Positions 19,485-30,982 of a DNA stretch of 64,000 bases are shown one piece after another. Position 1 is the stretch's first letter; each line of letters opens with the position of its first letter. The notes under the pieces are model-generated. The model did no database searches and was not told where the DNA came from. It saw only the letters and a program-made list of their open reading frames with translations. The stretch is taken from the NCBI RefSeq assembly GCF_026262505.1, contig NC_067206.1:13512205-13576204 (forward strand). Reading direction: 5' to 3'. The stretch comes from Trichomonas vaginalis G3. Taxonomy: Eukaryota; Parabasalia; Trichomonadida; Trichomonadidae. Made by a program: the position numbers and the translations under genes.

Positions 19485-20347
19485 ATTATATACCTTCTAT
19501 TATTCCAAGTGATCAAGTATTCAAGAAAGAAATAGATAGCTATAAAGGCGAATTGCCTCCTCTGATTGCATATGATACCGAAGTAACAAGGGTATTTCCG
19601 AAAAATAAGACGGATCTTCATTACTCAGGTATAACAAAGCAATTTGATTTTGAATCCGATGCAACGGAGTTTATGACTTACAAAATAAATGGAAAGATTA
19701 AGAATATTACCGACTATTATTTGGCTAATGTTGTTTTAGGATTCTCAGCATACAACAATAAATTTGACAAAATTGGTGTTTTAACATGCATTGATACTCG
19801 TCAATTCCTCAAAAAATCAAGTTTGAACTATACAAATAATTTTTCACACATAAGAGTTAGGATTCCAAGCATTCCTGTTAACAATACTGTTGGAGAATTA
19901 ATGAAACTGATGAGGAATGATTTTAATGAAAGAGTTAAACGCGGCGAAATGTTTTCCGCCTTGAAAGCAATGAAAGAAAACTATTTCAAGCAATCTGATA
20001 CTGAGAAAAAAGATATAGGCTGCGTTTGTGATCTTTCATTAATAGGAACATTTGATCTGGGGAATAAATTCAAGGATGCTTGGGTTGACTATCACATCAA
20101 TGCTGAAGAAATCAAAAATAGTGTCGGATTCCTTTCTTTTTCTGTAATCAAAAATGGTGTAAATACAATTTATGGCAAATTCAGAACAGCTACAACATAT
20201 TTTTCTGAAAAAGACGCTAAAATTGTTGGAAGTTTAATCATTCATGGAATGAAAACAATTCATCCTCAAATGAAAATATCTGACGCATTGAGCATGCTCA
20301 AAGATTATCAAAACTATTTATCAAATTCTTTATATTTAAGGCTCTAG
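19485..20347 (+). pseudogene. 5'-truncated acyltransferase-like gene
   Basis: The frame opens after a TAA near 19480 and has no ATG before the conserved region; it ends at TAG 20345-20347. The roughly 270 residues look like the C-terminal half of a CoA-dependent acyltransferase/condensation-fold protein: a GVxxxIDxRxFL-like segment, an IPxxxTxGELMxxxR segment, and a C-terminal beta stretch with GKFRxxxxYxxxxxxxK. The N-terminal half with the HHxxxD motif is missing, so it is probably inactive. The family assignment is tentative. Confidence 0.4.
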
Positions 20348-21143
20348 ATTTTCTTTTTTTTACAGAGATATATTTATGTTTATTCAGTGTAATTGTACTA
20401 ATTGTATATATATGAATCTATACATGTGTATATTGCTATAGGAAATTACATATAAATCTTTTTAAGTGACAAGACTGAAGCACTTAATCAATTTAACCAA
20501 TTGAGAGTTTTGCGCATTAATGAATTGGGTTTTATGAATTCCAATTAAAACCATTCACTTTATCGTTTATATGACATCATTGTTTTTGCGAGAATTTTGA
20601 TTAAATAACATCCTATTGTGATTCTTTTGTTCTACATGTTTTATTCTTAAGATATAATAATATTTCATTATATTTGCATAGGATATATGAGTATATATAT
20701 CAATTCTCATATTTATATAGTCATTTTTTGATTTTATGATTAAATTTCAGCAATTTCATGTATACATATATGAAATGATCAAAACTACTCTATGAATATA
20801 AACAACAAAGCTATGTCTTAAATCTGTGATCCCAAAAGAAGTGCAACAAAAAAAATTGAGAATTCAAACTCTAGAGCTATCTCAATTGAGAATTACTAAA
20901 TTGCTCGGCATTAAAATAAAGATTCTTCATAGTCCTCCGATAGGCGTTGAAATATCATTAATTCTCAGTGTTTATTTGCCCAAGATTATCCAAATTTGCT
21001 TAATTCTTTTCCTGTATCAAATCAATTTGCATCAAATAATATTATGAAATAGCAGAGCCTAAATATGAAAAGCACCAAATTGATATTACAGCTCCCTTTG
21101 TAAAAACTTTTTTTTGGAAAACAATTTTTTCGCACCCATTTCA
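20348..21143. other. Intergenic region upstream of HECT gene
   Basis: About 800 bp of AT-rich sequence. CATTTCA directly before the ATG at 21144 may be an initiator. No gene supported. Confidence 0.35.
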
Positions 21144-23222
21144 ATGGAAGATATCTTTTTATTTCAACTAACAAATGGGTGCGAAAAGATTGTGTGCAAC
21201 AATCCAAACTGTGCAAACTGTCCGAAATTTGTACTTTCGAATTCTTCGTATATTCAGAAGAAACAAATTGCATTAAAAATGGCGCAGAATGAAGAATCAA
21301 AGAAAAGTTTATGCCATCATATCAATATACTACTTTGTAATGAAGAAGCTCGACAAATTTTACAAGATTTTGAAAAATTCGCAAATAATTTTACAATTTC
21401 AACTTCTCCTGCTGAAATATTGCAAAACATCAATCCAGTGTTTACAAACTTCATGTACTTTTGTCAATTATTTACTCCAAAAGATAAATTCATCACAAAA
21501 ACAAATTTACTTATTAATGACCAAAAATTTTTCAATTTTTCAACAATACTATCATCCATACCAAGTTTGAATACTCAAATTTACAATTTAATAAGTTCTA
21601 TCGCAATAGATATCATGAATTGGAAAAACAGTATCACAATATCGATAATCAGAGGCTTGCTTATACTATTCTACTTCCCATCAATCTTTTCTCCCAAATC
21701 TTCTGAATCTTTGTTATTATCAATTTTTATTTTCATTAAAACTAAGTTGGAGCATCAAGATCGTAAGTTGTTTATATCAGAATTATCGAAATGTCCAAAT
21801 TTAATCAATCAAATCATCGGAATTGTTCATTGCGCGATTTCGGATTTTTATGCTAACAGAGAGAAGCCAGATCCATATTCTCAACAGGTTATTTACATGC
21901 TAGAAGTTATGAATTTAGCATTCCTGGCCAATGAACGTTCAAATTCCCCACTTCCAACTTCAATTTTTTATAATCACCATATTAATGACAGTTTTACACA
22001 AGAAAATCGATTCAGTGGCCACTCCGATCCATTAATCGAGAAATTTTCTTTTGTTTTGAATTTAAATACCAAAATCCAAATTTGTACATTACAAACGGAT
22101 ACAATACGTGCAGCAGTGTTCTACAGTGATATCATTAATAACATGAATGTCCGGTCAAATATTTTTTTGGATCTTTTAATTCGAAGAAATCACATTGTAG
22201 AAGACACTTTGAGCTGTTTGTCAACAGTCCCATACACTGATTGGCTCAAGAAGCTCAGGGTTGTGTTCGAAGGAGAAGAAGCCGTTGATTTGGGAGGTCC
22301 ATCTCGAGAATTTATCCATTTGATTTGCCAAACTTTGTTTTCCTCTGATTACGGGATGTTTGAGTTATATGGGAATCATTATTTGTGGTTTACTCCCTTG
22401 GCTTCTTCAATTGAAGATGATCATTTATTTACTCTTTACGGATTAATAATCGGATTAGCTATTTATAATGAGATATTACTTCCTGTCCATTTCCCCAGGG
22501 CGTTGTTCAAAAGTATTTTGAATTTTTCCAATTTCACTTTAAATGATTTGGAACAAATAGAGCCAGACGTTGCCAAATCACTTAGAGAGATACTGTTAAT
22601 GCCAGAGAATGGAGAAAACGTTGCAGATCTTTGTTTAACCTTTTCATCTGTTGTTGATATTTTCGGACATCAAGAAACAGTTGATTTCATCAAGAATGGA
22701 TCAACTATTGATGTTACCAATGAGAATGTTGAGCAGTATGTTGAGCAATACATTAAATACAAGTTTATAAAATCAATTCAATTTCCAATGAACTATTTGA
22801 GGAAAGGATTTAGTCTTGTCTGCAAAGCTGGCATGTATCAGAAGCTTACTCCTGACGAATTAGACCTTTGTATGAGTGGAGAAGAGAAAATTGACTGGGA
22901 TTTCATCAAAAGAAATACAGAATACTCAGGTTACCATAAATACGACATAACAATTATTAGATTCTGGGAAATTTATGATAAAATGGTCGAAGAAGACAAA
23001 AGAAAACTTTTGAAATTTATCACAGGGACAGATCGAGTTCCTCCTTCAGGAATGATGTTCAAGATGAAATTACTGATTAAGAAATGTGATGATATTGATC
23101 GTTTACCATCAGCTCTCACTTGCATTTCGCAATTATTACTTCCACCTTATCCTTCAAAGGAAATAATGGAAAGCAAGCTGTATTACGCTATCCAGTACTT
23201 TGAAGGATTTGGATTTAAATAG
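21144..23222 (+). CDS. HECT E3 ubiquitin ligase with AZUL zinc finger (UBE3A-like)
   Basis: 692 residues from the ATG at 21144. The N-terminus carries C13-x4-C18-x4-C23-x2-C26 followed by a further Cys at 57, closely matching the AZUL zinc finger of UBE3A. After a helical linker, residues from about 365 form a HECT domain: a V-D-L-G-G-P-S-R-E-F segment, the N-lobe, then a C-lobe ending LPSALTCISQLLLPPY with the catalytic Cys at about 660. The family moves ubiquitin from an E2 to this Cys and then to substrate. All key residues are present, so it should be active. The usual acidic/Phe end of HECT proteins is kept (GFGFK). Confidence 0.9.
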   Translation: MEDIFLFQLTNGCEKIVCNNPNCANCPKFVLSNSSYIQKKQIALKMAQNEESKKSLCHHINILLCNEEARQILQDFEKFANNFTISTSPAEILQNINPVFTNFMYFCQLFTPKDKFITKTNLLINDQKFFNFSTILSSIPSLNTQIYNLISSIAIDIMNWKNSITISIIRGLLILFYFPSIFSPKSSESLLLSIFIFIKTKLEHQDRKLFISELSKCPNLINQIIGIVHCAISDFYANREKPDPYSQQVIYMLEVMNLAFLANERSNSPLPTSIFYNHHINDSFTQENRFSGHSDPLIEKFSFVLNLNTKIQICTLQTDTIRAAVFYSDIINNMNVRSNIFLDLLIRRNHIVEDTLSCLSTVPYTDWLKKLRVVFEGEEAVDLGGPSREFIHLICQTLFSSDYGMFELYGNHYLWFTPLASSIEDDHLFTLYGLIIGLAIYNEILLPVHFPRALFKSILNFSNFTLNDLEQIEPDVAKSLREILLMPENGENVADLCLTFSSVVDIFGHQETVDFIKNGSTIDVTNENVEQYVEQYIKYKFIKSIQFPMNYLRKGFSLVCKAGMYQKLTPDELDLCMSGEEKIDWDFIKRNTEYSGYHKYDITIIRFWEIYDKMVEEDKRKLLKFITGTDRVPPSGMMFKMKLLIKKCDDIDRLPSALTCISQLLLPPYPSKEIMESKLYYAIQYFEGFGFK

Positions 23223-23952
23223 ATTTAATATTATTGATTTTTTTTTTGTTTGTTTGTTTGAAATTTCATAAAATTTTATCATGTTTATTTTAATTACAAT
23301 TTAATAATTGTTACTTCTACAAGCTGCATAAGTATGATGAAATAACTTCAATGTTATCAAACAATCTCTATTGGTGTTTAATTAATAGGAAAATGAATTA
23401 AATTTAATTTGTTCTTTGAAGCTCTAAGTGAATATCTTATTTATTACAGCTTAATATAAATAAGATATTGATGTAATTAATTGATGGATTAAGTAAAAAA
23501 TAACAAACATGTTAACTAAACCCATCCAATGAATCGGAGACAAGAATTGTCCCATTCTGGATCATTGATTCGTCTACAGTCCCTAGGACAGGCTTTCTCA
23601 AATATCATCATGATCTAGAGTTATAGGAGATGAATTGTGTCATATCAAGAAAAAAAATATACATTTCTTACCTCTTATGAGGTCAGAAATTTGCTTTTCA
23701 TATAGACTAAGAAATACAATTTGGTGTCAGGACCTTGAGAAAAGACCACATTCAAGTTTATCTGGTGAATTTTACGTCATATTGTATGTATATGCTGTGA
23801 ATTTCGACCAGTGTAGCAAATTCTTGCAATTGTGGCCGTTGTGGGCGCACCTGTTCCTCAGAGTTCGAAAAATATTTGGTTGAATTCTCAAATGTTTCAT
23901 ATATGTAGATAAAAAGAGCGAGATATAAAAAGTGATAACTTATGTAGAAATT
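23223..23952. other. Intergenic region
   Basis: AT-rich. Contains a short higher-GC patch (23820-23870) without a convincing frame. No RNA gene or transposon end recognised. Confidence 0.35.
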
Positions 23953-26053
23953 TTATTTTTTGGCACTATTTGAAATAAGAAATTCGGCGGTTTCATCACT
24001 ATTACTTTCTCCTGCTTAATGAAGAGCGGTTTGTCCATCATTATTTTTTTCATTGACGTTTGCACCATATGAAAGAAGAAGTTTAGCAGTTTCTTTACTA
24101 TTATTCTCTGCTGCATAATGAAGAGCGGTTTGCCCATCATTATCTTTTTCATTGATATTTGCACCATGTGAAATAAGAAGCTCAGCTATTTCTTTACCAT
24201 CAAAATGTGATGCATAATGAAGAGCGGTTTTTCATCATTATCTTTTTCATTGACGTTTGCACCATATGAAAGAAGAAGTTTAGCAGTTTCTTTACTATTA
24301 TTCTCTGCTGCATAATGAAGAGCGGTTTGCCCATCATTATCTTTTTCATTGATATTTGCACCATGTGAAATAAGAAGCTCAGCTATTTCTTTACCATCAA
24401 AATGTGATGCATAATGAAGAGCGGTTTTTCATCATTATCTTTTTCATTGACGTTTGCACCATATGAAAGAAGAAGTTCAGCTATTTCTTTACCATCAAAA
24501 TGGGGTGTATAATGAAGAGCGGTTTGTCCATCATTATCTTTTTCATTGACGTTTGCACCATATGAAAGAAGAACTTCAGCAGTTTCTTTACTATTATTCT
24601 CTGCTGCATAATGAAGAGCGGTTTGCCCATCATTATCTTTTTCATTGATATTTGCACCATGTGAAATAAGAAGTTCAGCTATTTCTTTACCACCAAAATG
24701 TGGTGCAAGGTGAAGAACGGTTTTTCCATTTTTATCTTTTTCATTGATATTTGCACCATGTGAAATAAGAAGTTCAGCTGTTTCTTTATTATTCTTTTCT
24801 GCTGCACAATGAAGAGCGGTTTTTCCATATTCATCTTTTTCATTGATATTTGCACCAAGTGAAATAAGAAGTTCAGCAGTTTCTTTATTATTATTCTCTG
24901 CTGCATAATGAAGAGAGATTCTCTCTTGGTAATCTTTTTCATTGATATTTGCACCGTGTGAAATAAGAAGTTCTGCTATTTCTTTATTATTATTATGTAA
25001 CGCAATATGTAGAGCTGTTTGTCCGTGTTTATCTTTTTCATTGATATCTGCACCATGTGAAATAAGAACTTCACCAGTATCTTTACTGCTGTTCAATGCT
25101 GCATAATGAAGAGCGGTTGATCCATCATATTTTTCATTAATATTTGCACCATGAGAGAGAAAATATTCGCAAAGAGATGGGATGTCAAACTTTGCTGAAT
25201 ATACAAAGCATTTGTTAATATCATTAGTTTGATCAAAATAAACTAAAAATGATTCAACATTGTTAAATGCTTTACAATAATCTAATTCAATTATTAAATT
25301 GTATTCATTCATTAAAAATGTAACAAAATCAATGTTGTGTGAAATAATTACATTTCTCATGCATACATGATTTGGTTTTTGATATTTCAAACATTCACTC
25401 ATGATATCTTTGTTTCCGCCTAAAAATGAAAATTGAAGACATACTCCTGTTATTTCGGAGTTAAAATTCGTTCTTAAGAACTTGAAACAATCAACAGCTC
25501 CATGATAACAACATAATTCAAGTAATGAATATCCATAACAACAATATGGATATAAACTGCTTTGAAGTCTTTGATTTTTATCAAATCCTTCTCTTTCTGT
25601 GAAGCAGATGAATCTTTCTAGGTCATTATACATAATTGCGCTGTAAATTGTGTCTTCTGTATGAATATCGAGATTTTCTGATTCAATGTTTCCAAAATGA
25701 CCAGATTTGTCTAATTTAATTCCATATTCTTTATAAAACAGGAAACTTGATACTATTGGGATATCGCTGACTTCTGTTATATGATAATCATCACAAACGA
25801 ATTTGGCAAGTGTCAAATATGACTTTGTATAGCGATTGTTAAACTGAATGATCATTAAAATATCTTTTATAATGCTTTTAGGATGACGGTTCTTTGAGTC
25901 AATCAATTCTGTTTTGATTTGTTTGTAAATTGACTTTAAATCTTCATTATTTTCAGTTTTCAGCTGGTATAACGCATTATATATATCTATGTGGTATTGA
26001 CAGATGCTTCGTAGCTCATTGTATCTATTTGGATTAACGTCTTGTTCAGACAT
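23953..26053 (-). pseudogene. DUF3447-type ankyrin gene with frameshifted repeats
   Basis: Starts at ATG comp 26053 with the same DUF3447-like N-terminus as the genes at 1535 and 14058 (clearly related, not identical). Ankyrin repeats of the form HGANINEKDxxGxTALHxAA follow. Two repeats lack one base (around 24428 and 24231; CGGTTTTTCATCATT instead of CGGTTTGTCCATCATT), so the frame closes at 24383, giving 556 residues. Repeat sequence continues out of frame to the ancestral stop TAA at 23953-23955. A truncated but long protein may still be made. Confidence 0.75.
24181..24574 (-). repeat. 197-bp tandem duplication in ankyrin array
   Basis: The segment starting CTCAGCTATTTCTTTACC at 24181 is repeated from 24378. 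The period of 197 bp is two 99-bp ankyrin units minus one base, and both copies carry the same single-base deletion. The mutation therefore came before the duplication. Confidence 0.85.
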
Positions 26054-26156
26054 TAAAAAATTTAAAAGTCATATATCAACATTTTACCATCTAAAATATC
26101 TTTAAAATTCATTAGGAGAAAAATAATATGTCATACATTTGGAAAACAATGACTGC

Positions 26157-26162
26157 AAAGAT
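26157..26162. repeat. Polinton target-site duplication, left
   Basis: AAAGAT immediately before the left inverted repeat; repeated at 38885-38890. Six bases is the size typical for Polinton/Maverick integration. Confidence 0.9.
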
Positions 26163-26404
26163 AGTAGTATATATAATGGGTTGTGTGACTTTTTTTGTAA
26201 ACGTAAGAATTCATACAATATTGAACGATTTTGTATCATTTTTTTTAACATATGAAGTAAAAAATGTATGATTCTTACGGTTTTTATGTCTTACGTTTTT
26301 GAATAAATCAAGATTTAAAAAATGTTCAAAATTGTAAGACATTTACACTCAACCCATACATGATTACATAAACACATTAAAAATAATTAACATTAATTTT
26401 AAAA
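26163..26404 (+). repeat. Polinton left terminal inverted repeat
   Basis: About 242 bp, matching the complement of 38643-38884 with very few differences. It contains an internal imperfect inverted repeat built on CGTAAGAAT/ATTCTTACG. A diverged partial copy ends the second Polinton fragment at 43595. Confidence 0.92.
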
Positions 26405-26547
26405 ATAATTTATTTCATCTTTTATAAAAGAAACTATATATAGATGATGTCAGATATTCCATGATTAATTAAACATTGTTTAAATCTTGAATGGAATCAA
26501 TGAAGTCATAATCAAAGACCTCATAAATGAGAAAAATAAATTAAAAA

Positions 26548-26910
26548 TTAATGATTATTTGAATTTATGAAATCAATTATTTGATTCATTCTTTCTTCAA
26601 TCTCTTCTATTCTTTTTGTTAAATCATCAATTTTCATTAATGAGGTGATTCTTGATTGCGGAATAGATTTCAAACTAACCACTCCTTTTATTTTTGAAAT
26701 TTTGAATCCATCAATTTTAAACATTTTATTCAATTTACATGTTGTCAATTCTTCAAATAATTTTTTATTATTAGCATAATAGTCATTAAATTCTTCAACA
26801 GATGAAAAAATTTTTATTTCAGTAATTGGTTTAACAACGTTTATTTTTTGTTGAACATTTCCACTTATTTCTTCCTCCTCTGTTTCATTTATTTTTAAAA
26901 TCGGTTTCAT
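26548..26910 (-). CDS. Small Polinton protein with C-terminal coiled coil
   Basis: 120 residues: an acidic N-terminus (NETEEEE), a central globular segment with FNDYYANNKKLFEEL, and a C-terminal coiled coil (about 93-115). No family recognised. A promoter-like TTTTTTATTTAATGATAA precedes the ATG (minus strand). It lies next to the left inverted repeat and is read toward it. Candidate DNA-binding or trimerising protein, with no direct evidence. Confidence 0.6.
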   Translation of the reverse strand: MKPILKINETEEEEISGNVQQKINVVKPITEIKIFSSVEEFNDYYANNKKLFEELTTCKLNKMFKIDGFKISKIKGVVSLKSIPQSRITSLMKIDDLTKRIEEIEERMNQIIDFINSNNH

Positions 26911-26977
26911 TTATCATTAAATAAAAAATTAGAATATAAGTGATGAAATATATTTTTTAATTAATATTAAATCAGAA

Positions 26978-27214
26978 ATGGCGGCAGGATTCTTTAAAAA
27001 ATTATGGGATGGAATTAAGAAAGCTGCAGGTTGGGTTTATAAAAAGGTTATTAAACCTGTTGCAAACTTTTTGGCACCAGTAGCGAAAACGGCAGGAACT
27101 ATCATAGGTGGAGTATTAGGTACTAAAGCAGGTAATCCGGCGATGGGAGCACAAGCAGGTAACGCAGTTGGTGGAATTGCTGAAGGAATACTTAATAAAA
27201 TAGGGGGTAAATAG
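26978..27214 (+). CDS. Small amphipathic/glycine-rich virion-type peptide
   Basis: 78 residues. It starts MAAGFFKKLWDGIKKAAG, an amphipathic basic helix, followed by a hydrophobic Gly/Ala-rich stretch (about 37-70). It shares the start MAAG(F/I)FKKLWD with the protein encoded on the other strand at 27239-27454, so the two are paralogs in tail-to-tail order. By position beside the capsid gene and by composition it may be a minor virion component acting on membranes or DNA, as the amphipathic minor proteins of adenoviruses do. That comparison is inference. Confidence 0.65.
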   Translation: MAAGFFKKLWDGIKKAAGWVYKKVIKPVANFLAPVAKTAGTIIGGVLGTKAGNPAMGAQAGNAVGGIAEGILNKIGGK

Positions 27215-27238
27215 TGGAAAAATAAATAAATATTATTT

Positions 27239-27454
27239 TTATCTTAGTATTGGTTGTAGTCTTTGATAAACTTTTTCTCCTTTATTTAAAATTTCTCTTA
27301 TTGGGGCAGCTTTTGGTGTTATTGATTCAGCTACGTCACTAATTGCTTCTTTATTCTTAAATATCCAATTTGCTCCCTTCTTCATTGTTTCCCAAACTTT
27401 ACTCGCTCCTCTTTTTACTCTATCCCACAGTTTCTTAAATATACCTGCAGCCAT
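27239..27454 (-). CDS. Small basic amphipathic peptide, paralog of the preceding
   Basis: 71 residues, beginning MAAGIFKKLWDRVKRGASK, then a Trp-containing basic helix and a charged C-terminus without the Gly-rich stretch of its paralog. Divergent from the capsid gene, with about 70 bp between their starts. Probably a minor virion protein. No catalytic motif. Confidence 0.6.
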   Translation of the reverse strand: MAAGIFKKLWDRVKRGASKVWETMKKGANWIFKNKEAISDVAESITPKAAPIREILNKGEKVYQRLQPILR

Positions 27455-27523
27455 AGTTGATTATTTCATTAAAATTAAAAATTCATTTTCATCTTTTAAT
27501 TTTGATTTTTTATTTATTAATAA

Positions 27524-29163
27524 ATGACGACTAACTATTTAGTGCCAAACACTAAACCAATTAATGGAAATGTGTTTCATTCATTCGAAAAGATAAATGA
27601 AATATTCGAAAAGAATGACGGTAGAAGATATTATAGAGAACTTGAAAGTTCATGTTATGACTCTGATACTCCATATTTTGATGATAAACAAACTCATTTA
27701 AGAATTACAAATCCAGCTCATGATGTGAACCAATTAGGTGACACATATATTAAACGCAAAGTTAAAGTAACTCTAGTTTCAAATAAAGCTTTCACATGTG
27801 ATGCCGCTTTTAAATGCATGCGTTTATTCGTTGGTTACAAATCATCAAATCAAAACTTTAAACAATTAGAAGTAGAAACTGAAAGAGGTGATGCCGGTTA
27901 TCTTCAAATGGATTGCGCCCGTGAATCTTTCGCATTTGCAACATATAAACCAAAATCAGAAAGGAAAGTTAAAAAGTTTGTTCATTCGTTATATAATAAT
28001 GTTCAAAAATATGATAACTCAGTATGTGGTAAATATATTGACCCTTCAGAAGTTTTCAAGAACGCAAATAAAGAAGTTGATATCACTTTTGATATGATTA
28101 TTCCGGTAAATGATTTGTTAGCATTTCAGGCGTTCGATGATTATCCTAAATCATTTGGTGATATCATTCTTAAATATTATGTTTTCAGGGATACTTTAGT
28201 ATTTTGTCAGGTTGACCCGTTAAGAGTTGCTGATTTACAAAATTACGTTTATGAAAAGATAACTGATGAAAATTATGAAAAGATTATGAATCATGTTTAT
28301 AAATATGATCGCAAATTCCAACAAATCGGACTTCCTGCCAAATTAATTACAAGCTTAGCTGCTACATCTGCTGACGCAACAGTTGATGACGTTATTATTT
28401 CATGCATAAAGATGGAAGTTTTAGAGGATAAATGTATTACACCAGGATACGGTTTAATTGAAGAATCAGTTAAAGCAATACCACGTTTATTCAGTAAGGA
28501 AGATCCATTCATGATTCCAGCTCAACATATTGACGTTCGTTCACTAAATGGAGGATGCATCACTCCAGAAGGTATTAGCTCGGATTTCTCATACGCCCTT
28601 CATAATGTTACAGATGTTGTGTTAACATTTCCGAAGAATGCAATGCAAAGAACGGTTTTAGAAAATCCAATGCTTCGAGGTCTTCAGGTCACTATAGATT
28701 CCAGAAACTTCCCCGATCAAGCGATGACCACAGTGGGTGACATATTCTTTACACGTATGCTTCAAGCTTCTGATTTAGATGGAGTGAATGAATGCACGGA
28801 AGAATACGAGGACTCATTAACTAGACCATTGAATGCAGATGATGGCACGCCATCAGCTAGAACATGGAAAGACCAAACTTCATTCTTATGCACTATTCCA
28901 GTTCAACGTAATGGAGCGGGTATATTCTTTGATGGATTAGAAACTTTCAACTCACAAGTTACAGTACAAGTGAAAGCTTATCCAATCATTCAGGGTGAAA
29001 ATGACACTTACTGTTCAAAGGTGACAATCCTCCTCAGGTTTGGTTTACTAGGACTACGTATTGGACATGGACACCGGATGAAGGTTTGAAATATCATTCA
29101 ACAGGTACACCACCGCAGTATAGAAGTTCATATGATGAAATATTGATGAATAGAAATGTTTAA
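27524..29163 (+). CDS. Putative major capsid protein (frameshift near C-terminus)
   Basis: The frame is open from ATG 27524 to 29089 (521 residues); the natural end appears to lie in the next frame at TAA 29161-29163, implying a one-base shift near 29035. About 545 residues with mostly beta-strand composition, many aromatic residues and no enzyme motif. It is the largest intact structural gene, directly upstream of the packaging ATPase, as expected for a double-jelly-roll capsid protein of Polintons. The assignment rests on length, position and composition, not on a signature motif. An AT-rich TTTTTTATTTATTAATAA box precedes the ATG. Confidence 0.6.
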
Positions 29164-29187
29164 AATTATAAATTTATTTTTGATTAA

Positions 29188-30011
29188 ATGAATTTAAATT
29201 CATCCACCCCTTATGAAGAATTAACGGGAGTATATAATACATACGTAGATGATATGATTAATGAAGCATTGAGTGATAATAGAAATGCTCTATCTAAGGA
29301 AAAATTAATGAAAATTCCATATTCTGAATGTTACTTAAATTCAATCACTGCAGCAATTGGTAAACAAAATAAAGGTAAAACATTAACGATATTAAAACAA
29401 ATTATTATTGCTAACACTTCCCCCCATTCACATGTGTTAATTTATATCAACCGTTCAGGTTCACCTTCAGATGATACATTTGAATCTTTAAAGCATTTAA
29501 TCAAAATTCCAATTATTTATTTATCACAAGAAGAAGCAGAAGATTATTTAAAAAACTTTTTAATGTATAAAGAATTATATAATACAATCAAGAAGCAAGG
29601 ATTAGAGGATAAAATTATTGATAAACAACGGGATGAATTATTTGAAACACTTTCCATTTCAAATTTTGATAAAGAATTTTTGCATTCACTCATTTTTCTA
29701 GATGATGCAGTGAAATCAAAACTAATAACAAATGAGAAATCATATTTTAATCAGTTATTAACTCAATGTCGACACATTCAGTGTTCATTCTTTATGGCTG
29801 TTCAATATTTCAAAGCATTAAGCACAAACATTAAATCAAACTATCCACCCTTTTCATTTTCAGTGGGTTTAGTCGTCAACAGTTGAACGTTATGCTTTAT
29901 CAAGTGAATTTACCAATGAGCATTAATGAACTTTACACACAATATCAGCAATTAGGTGAACATGGAAAAATAATAGTTGATTTAAATAAAGGATGTGTTA
30001 AATTTGATTAA
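29188..30011 (+). pseudogene. A32/FtsK-HerA-type packaging ATPase (frameshifted)
   Basis: 232 residues are open to 29886; the conserved C-terminal part (QQLNVMLYQ... to KGCVKFD) continues in another frame to TAA at 30009-30011. Walker A is GKQNKGKT (residues 58-65) and Walker B is LIFLDD (about 168-173). This family pumps DNA into capsids in adenovirus-like and NCLDV-like viruses and is a hallmark Polinton gene. The frameshift near 29880 separates the motor core from its C-terminal segment and may inactivate it, unless it is a sequence error. Confidence 0.8.
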
Positions 30012-30051
30012 CTTTTTATAATTAATTTTTATTTTTTATTTATAATTAAAC

Positions 30052-30951
30052 ATGACAGAAATAGCAAATCTTTTACAAGTTCCATTAAAACAAGGGACAA
30101 ACAAAAGGGGTGCATATAATAGAACTATGAAAGTTCCTGATGGAATGAAAGAATTAGTTCATATTGTTGCTGGTCTTCAAAAAGATGTTAAACAAATGAG
30201 AAATGTTTTAACATTACCAGAAGCTCAAGCATATGCCAAACGTCATGGTCCAAATTGGGAAGCACACGAAGCAGACATTACGGGTCCAAATGGAAAACCT
30301 GATGGTATAAATGAAGTTTTCGTTACTGATGGTCAAGGTAATATTAAAGTCATAAATGGTTATAAATTAACTGTATCTGATTATCCTAAACGTAAAGCAT
30401 ATAATGAACATTATCCTATGCAATTTGATGAAAATGGAAAAGCTGTTAAACAATACATTGGAGAAGGTGAAAATGGTCCAATTAATTCATACCGTCATAA
30501 TCCATATTCTTATTTCAATGAAGAATTAAATGCTATTGAAGAGGGACCGGATGGATTACCACGATATTCTAACCAGTTTGATGGTCAATATGCAAATATT
30601 AGACCTGAAATTTCAGCTAAGAAATTCTTTAAAGTTGCTTTATTCGATCCAGTTTTCGCAAATGTTAAAGATGAACTTAAACAGCAATTCCAACCAATTA
30701 TAGTAGCAAGAATTGCATCAGGTGCTTTATCTCAAGCATTCAAAGATTTAATTAAGAAACCATTATATCAGCAACGAGGTTTAACTTATGATTTAGTTAA
30801 GGAATCAGATAAAAGAAAATTTGAGAAATCAGTTGATTATAAGAATGCAATTAATGAATATATTCGGTCTATTAATTTCGATGAAACAGCTAAAAATCAA
30901 CTTCATGAACAAATACAGGGAATAATAGATTCAAAAGTTCCAGCAAAATAA
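30052..30951 (+). CDS. Polinton virion-type protein, function unknown
   Basis: 299 residues, mostly hydrophilic, with a Gly/Asn-rich middle ([17 protein letters not shown]) and a helical C-terminal third. No signal peptide, membrane segment or enzyme motif. It lies in the capsid-ATPase block and has the element's promoter-like box TTTTTTATTTATAATTAAAC before the ATG. Likely a structural or assembly protein; I do not recognise the family. Confidence 0.6.
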   Translation: MTEIANLLQVPLKQGTNKRGAYNRTMKVPDGMKELVHIVAGLQKDVKQMRNVLTLPEAQAYAKRHGPNWEAHEADITGPNGKPDGINEVFVTDGQGNIKVINGYKLTVSDYPKRKAYNEHYPMQFDENGKAVKQYIGEGENGPINSYRHNPYSYFNEELNAIEEGPDGLPRYSNQFDGQYANIRPEISAKKFFKVALFDPVFANVKDELKQQFQPIIVARIASGALSQAFKDLIKKPLYQQRGLTYDLVKESDKRKFEKSVDYKNAINEYIRSINFDETAKNQLHEQIQGIIDSKVPAK

Positions 30952-30982
30952 AAGTTTAAATATATTTTTTATTCGAATATAA

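Noticed and set aside
21022-21300. 92-codon minus-strand frame over the HECT gene start
   Set aside because: Antisense shadow of the AZUL-coding region.
23635-23883. 82-codon frame
   Set aside because: No recognisable domain, no promoter-like motif, low-complexity AT-rich surroundings.
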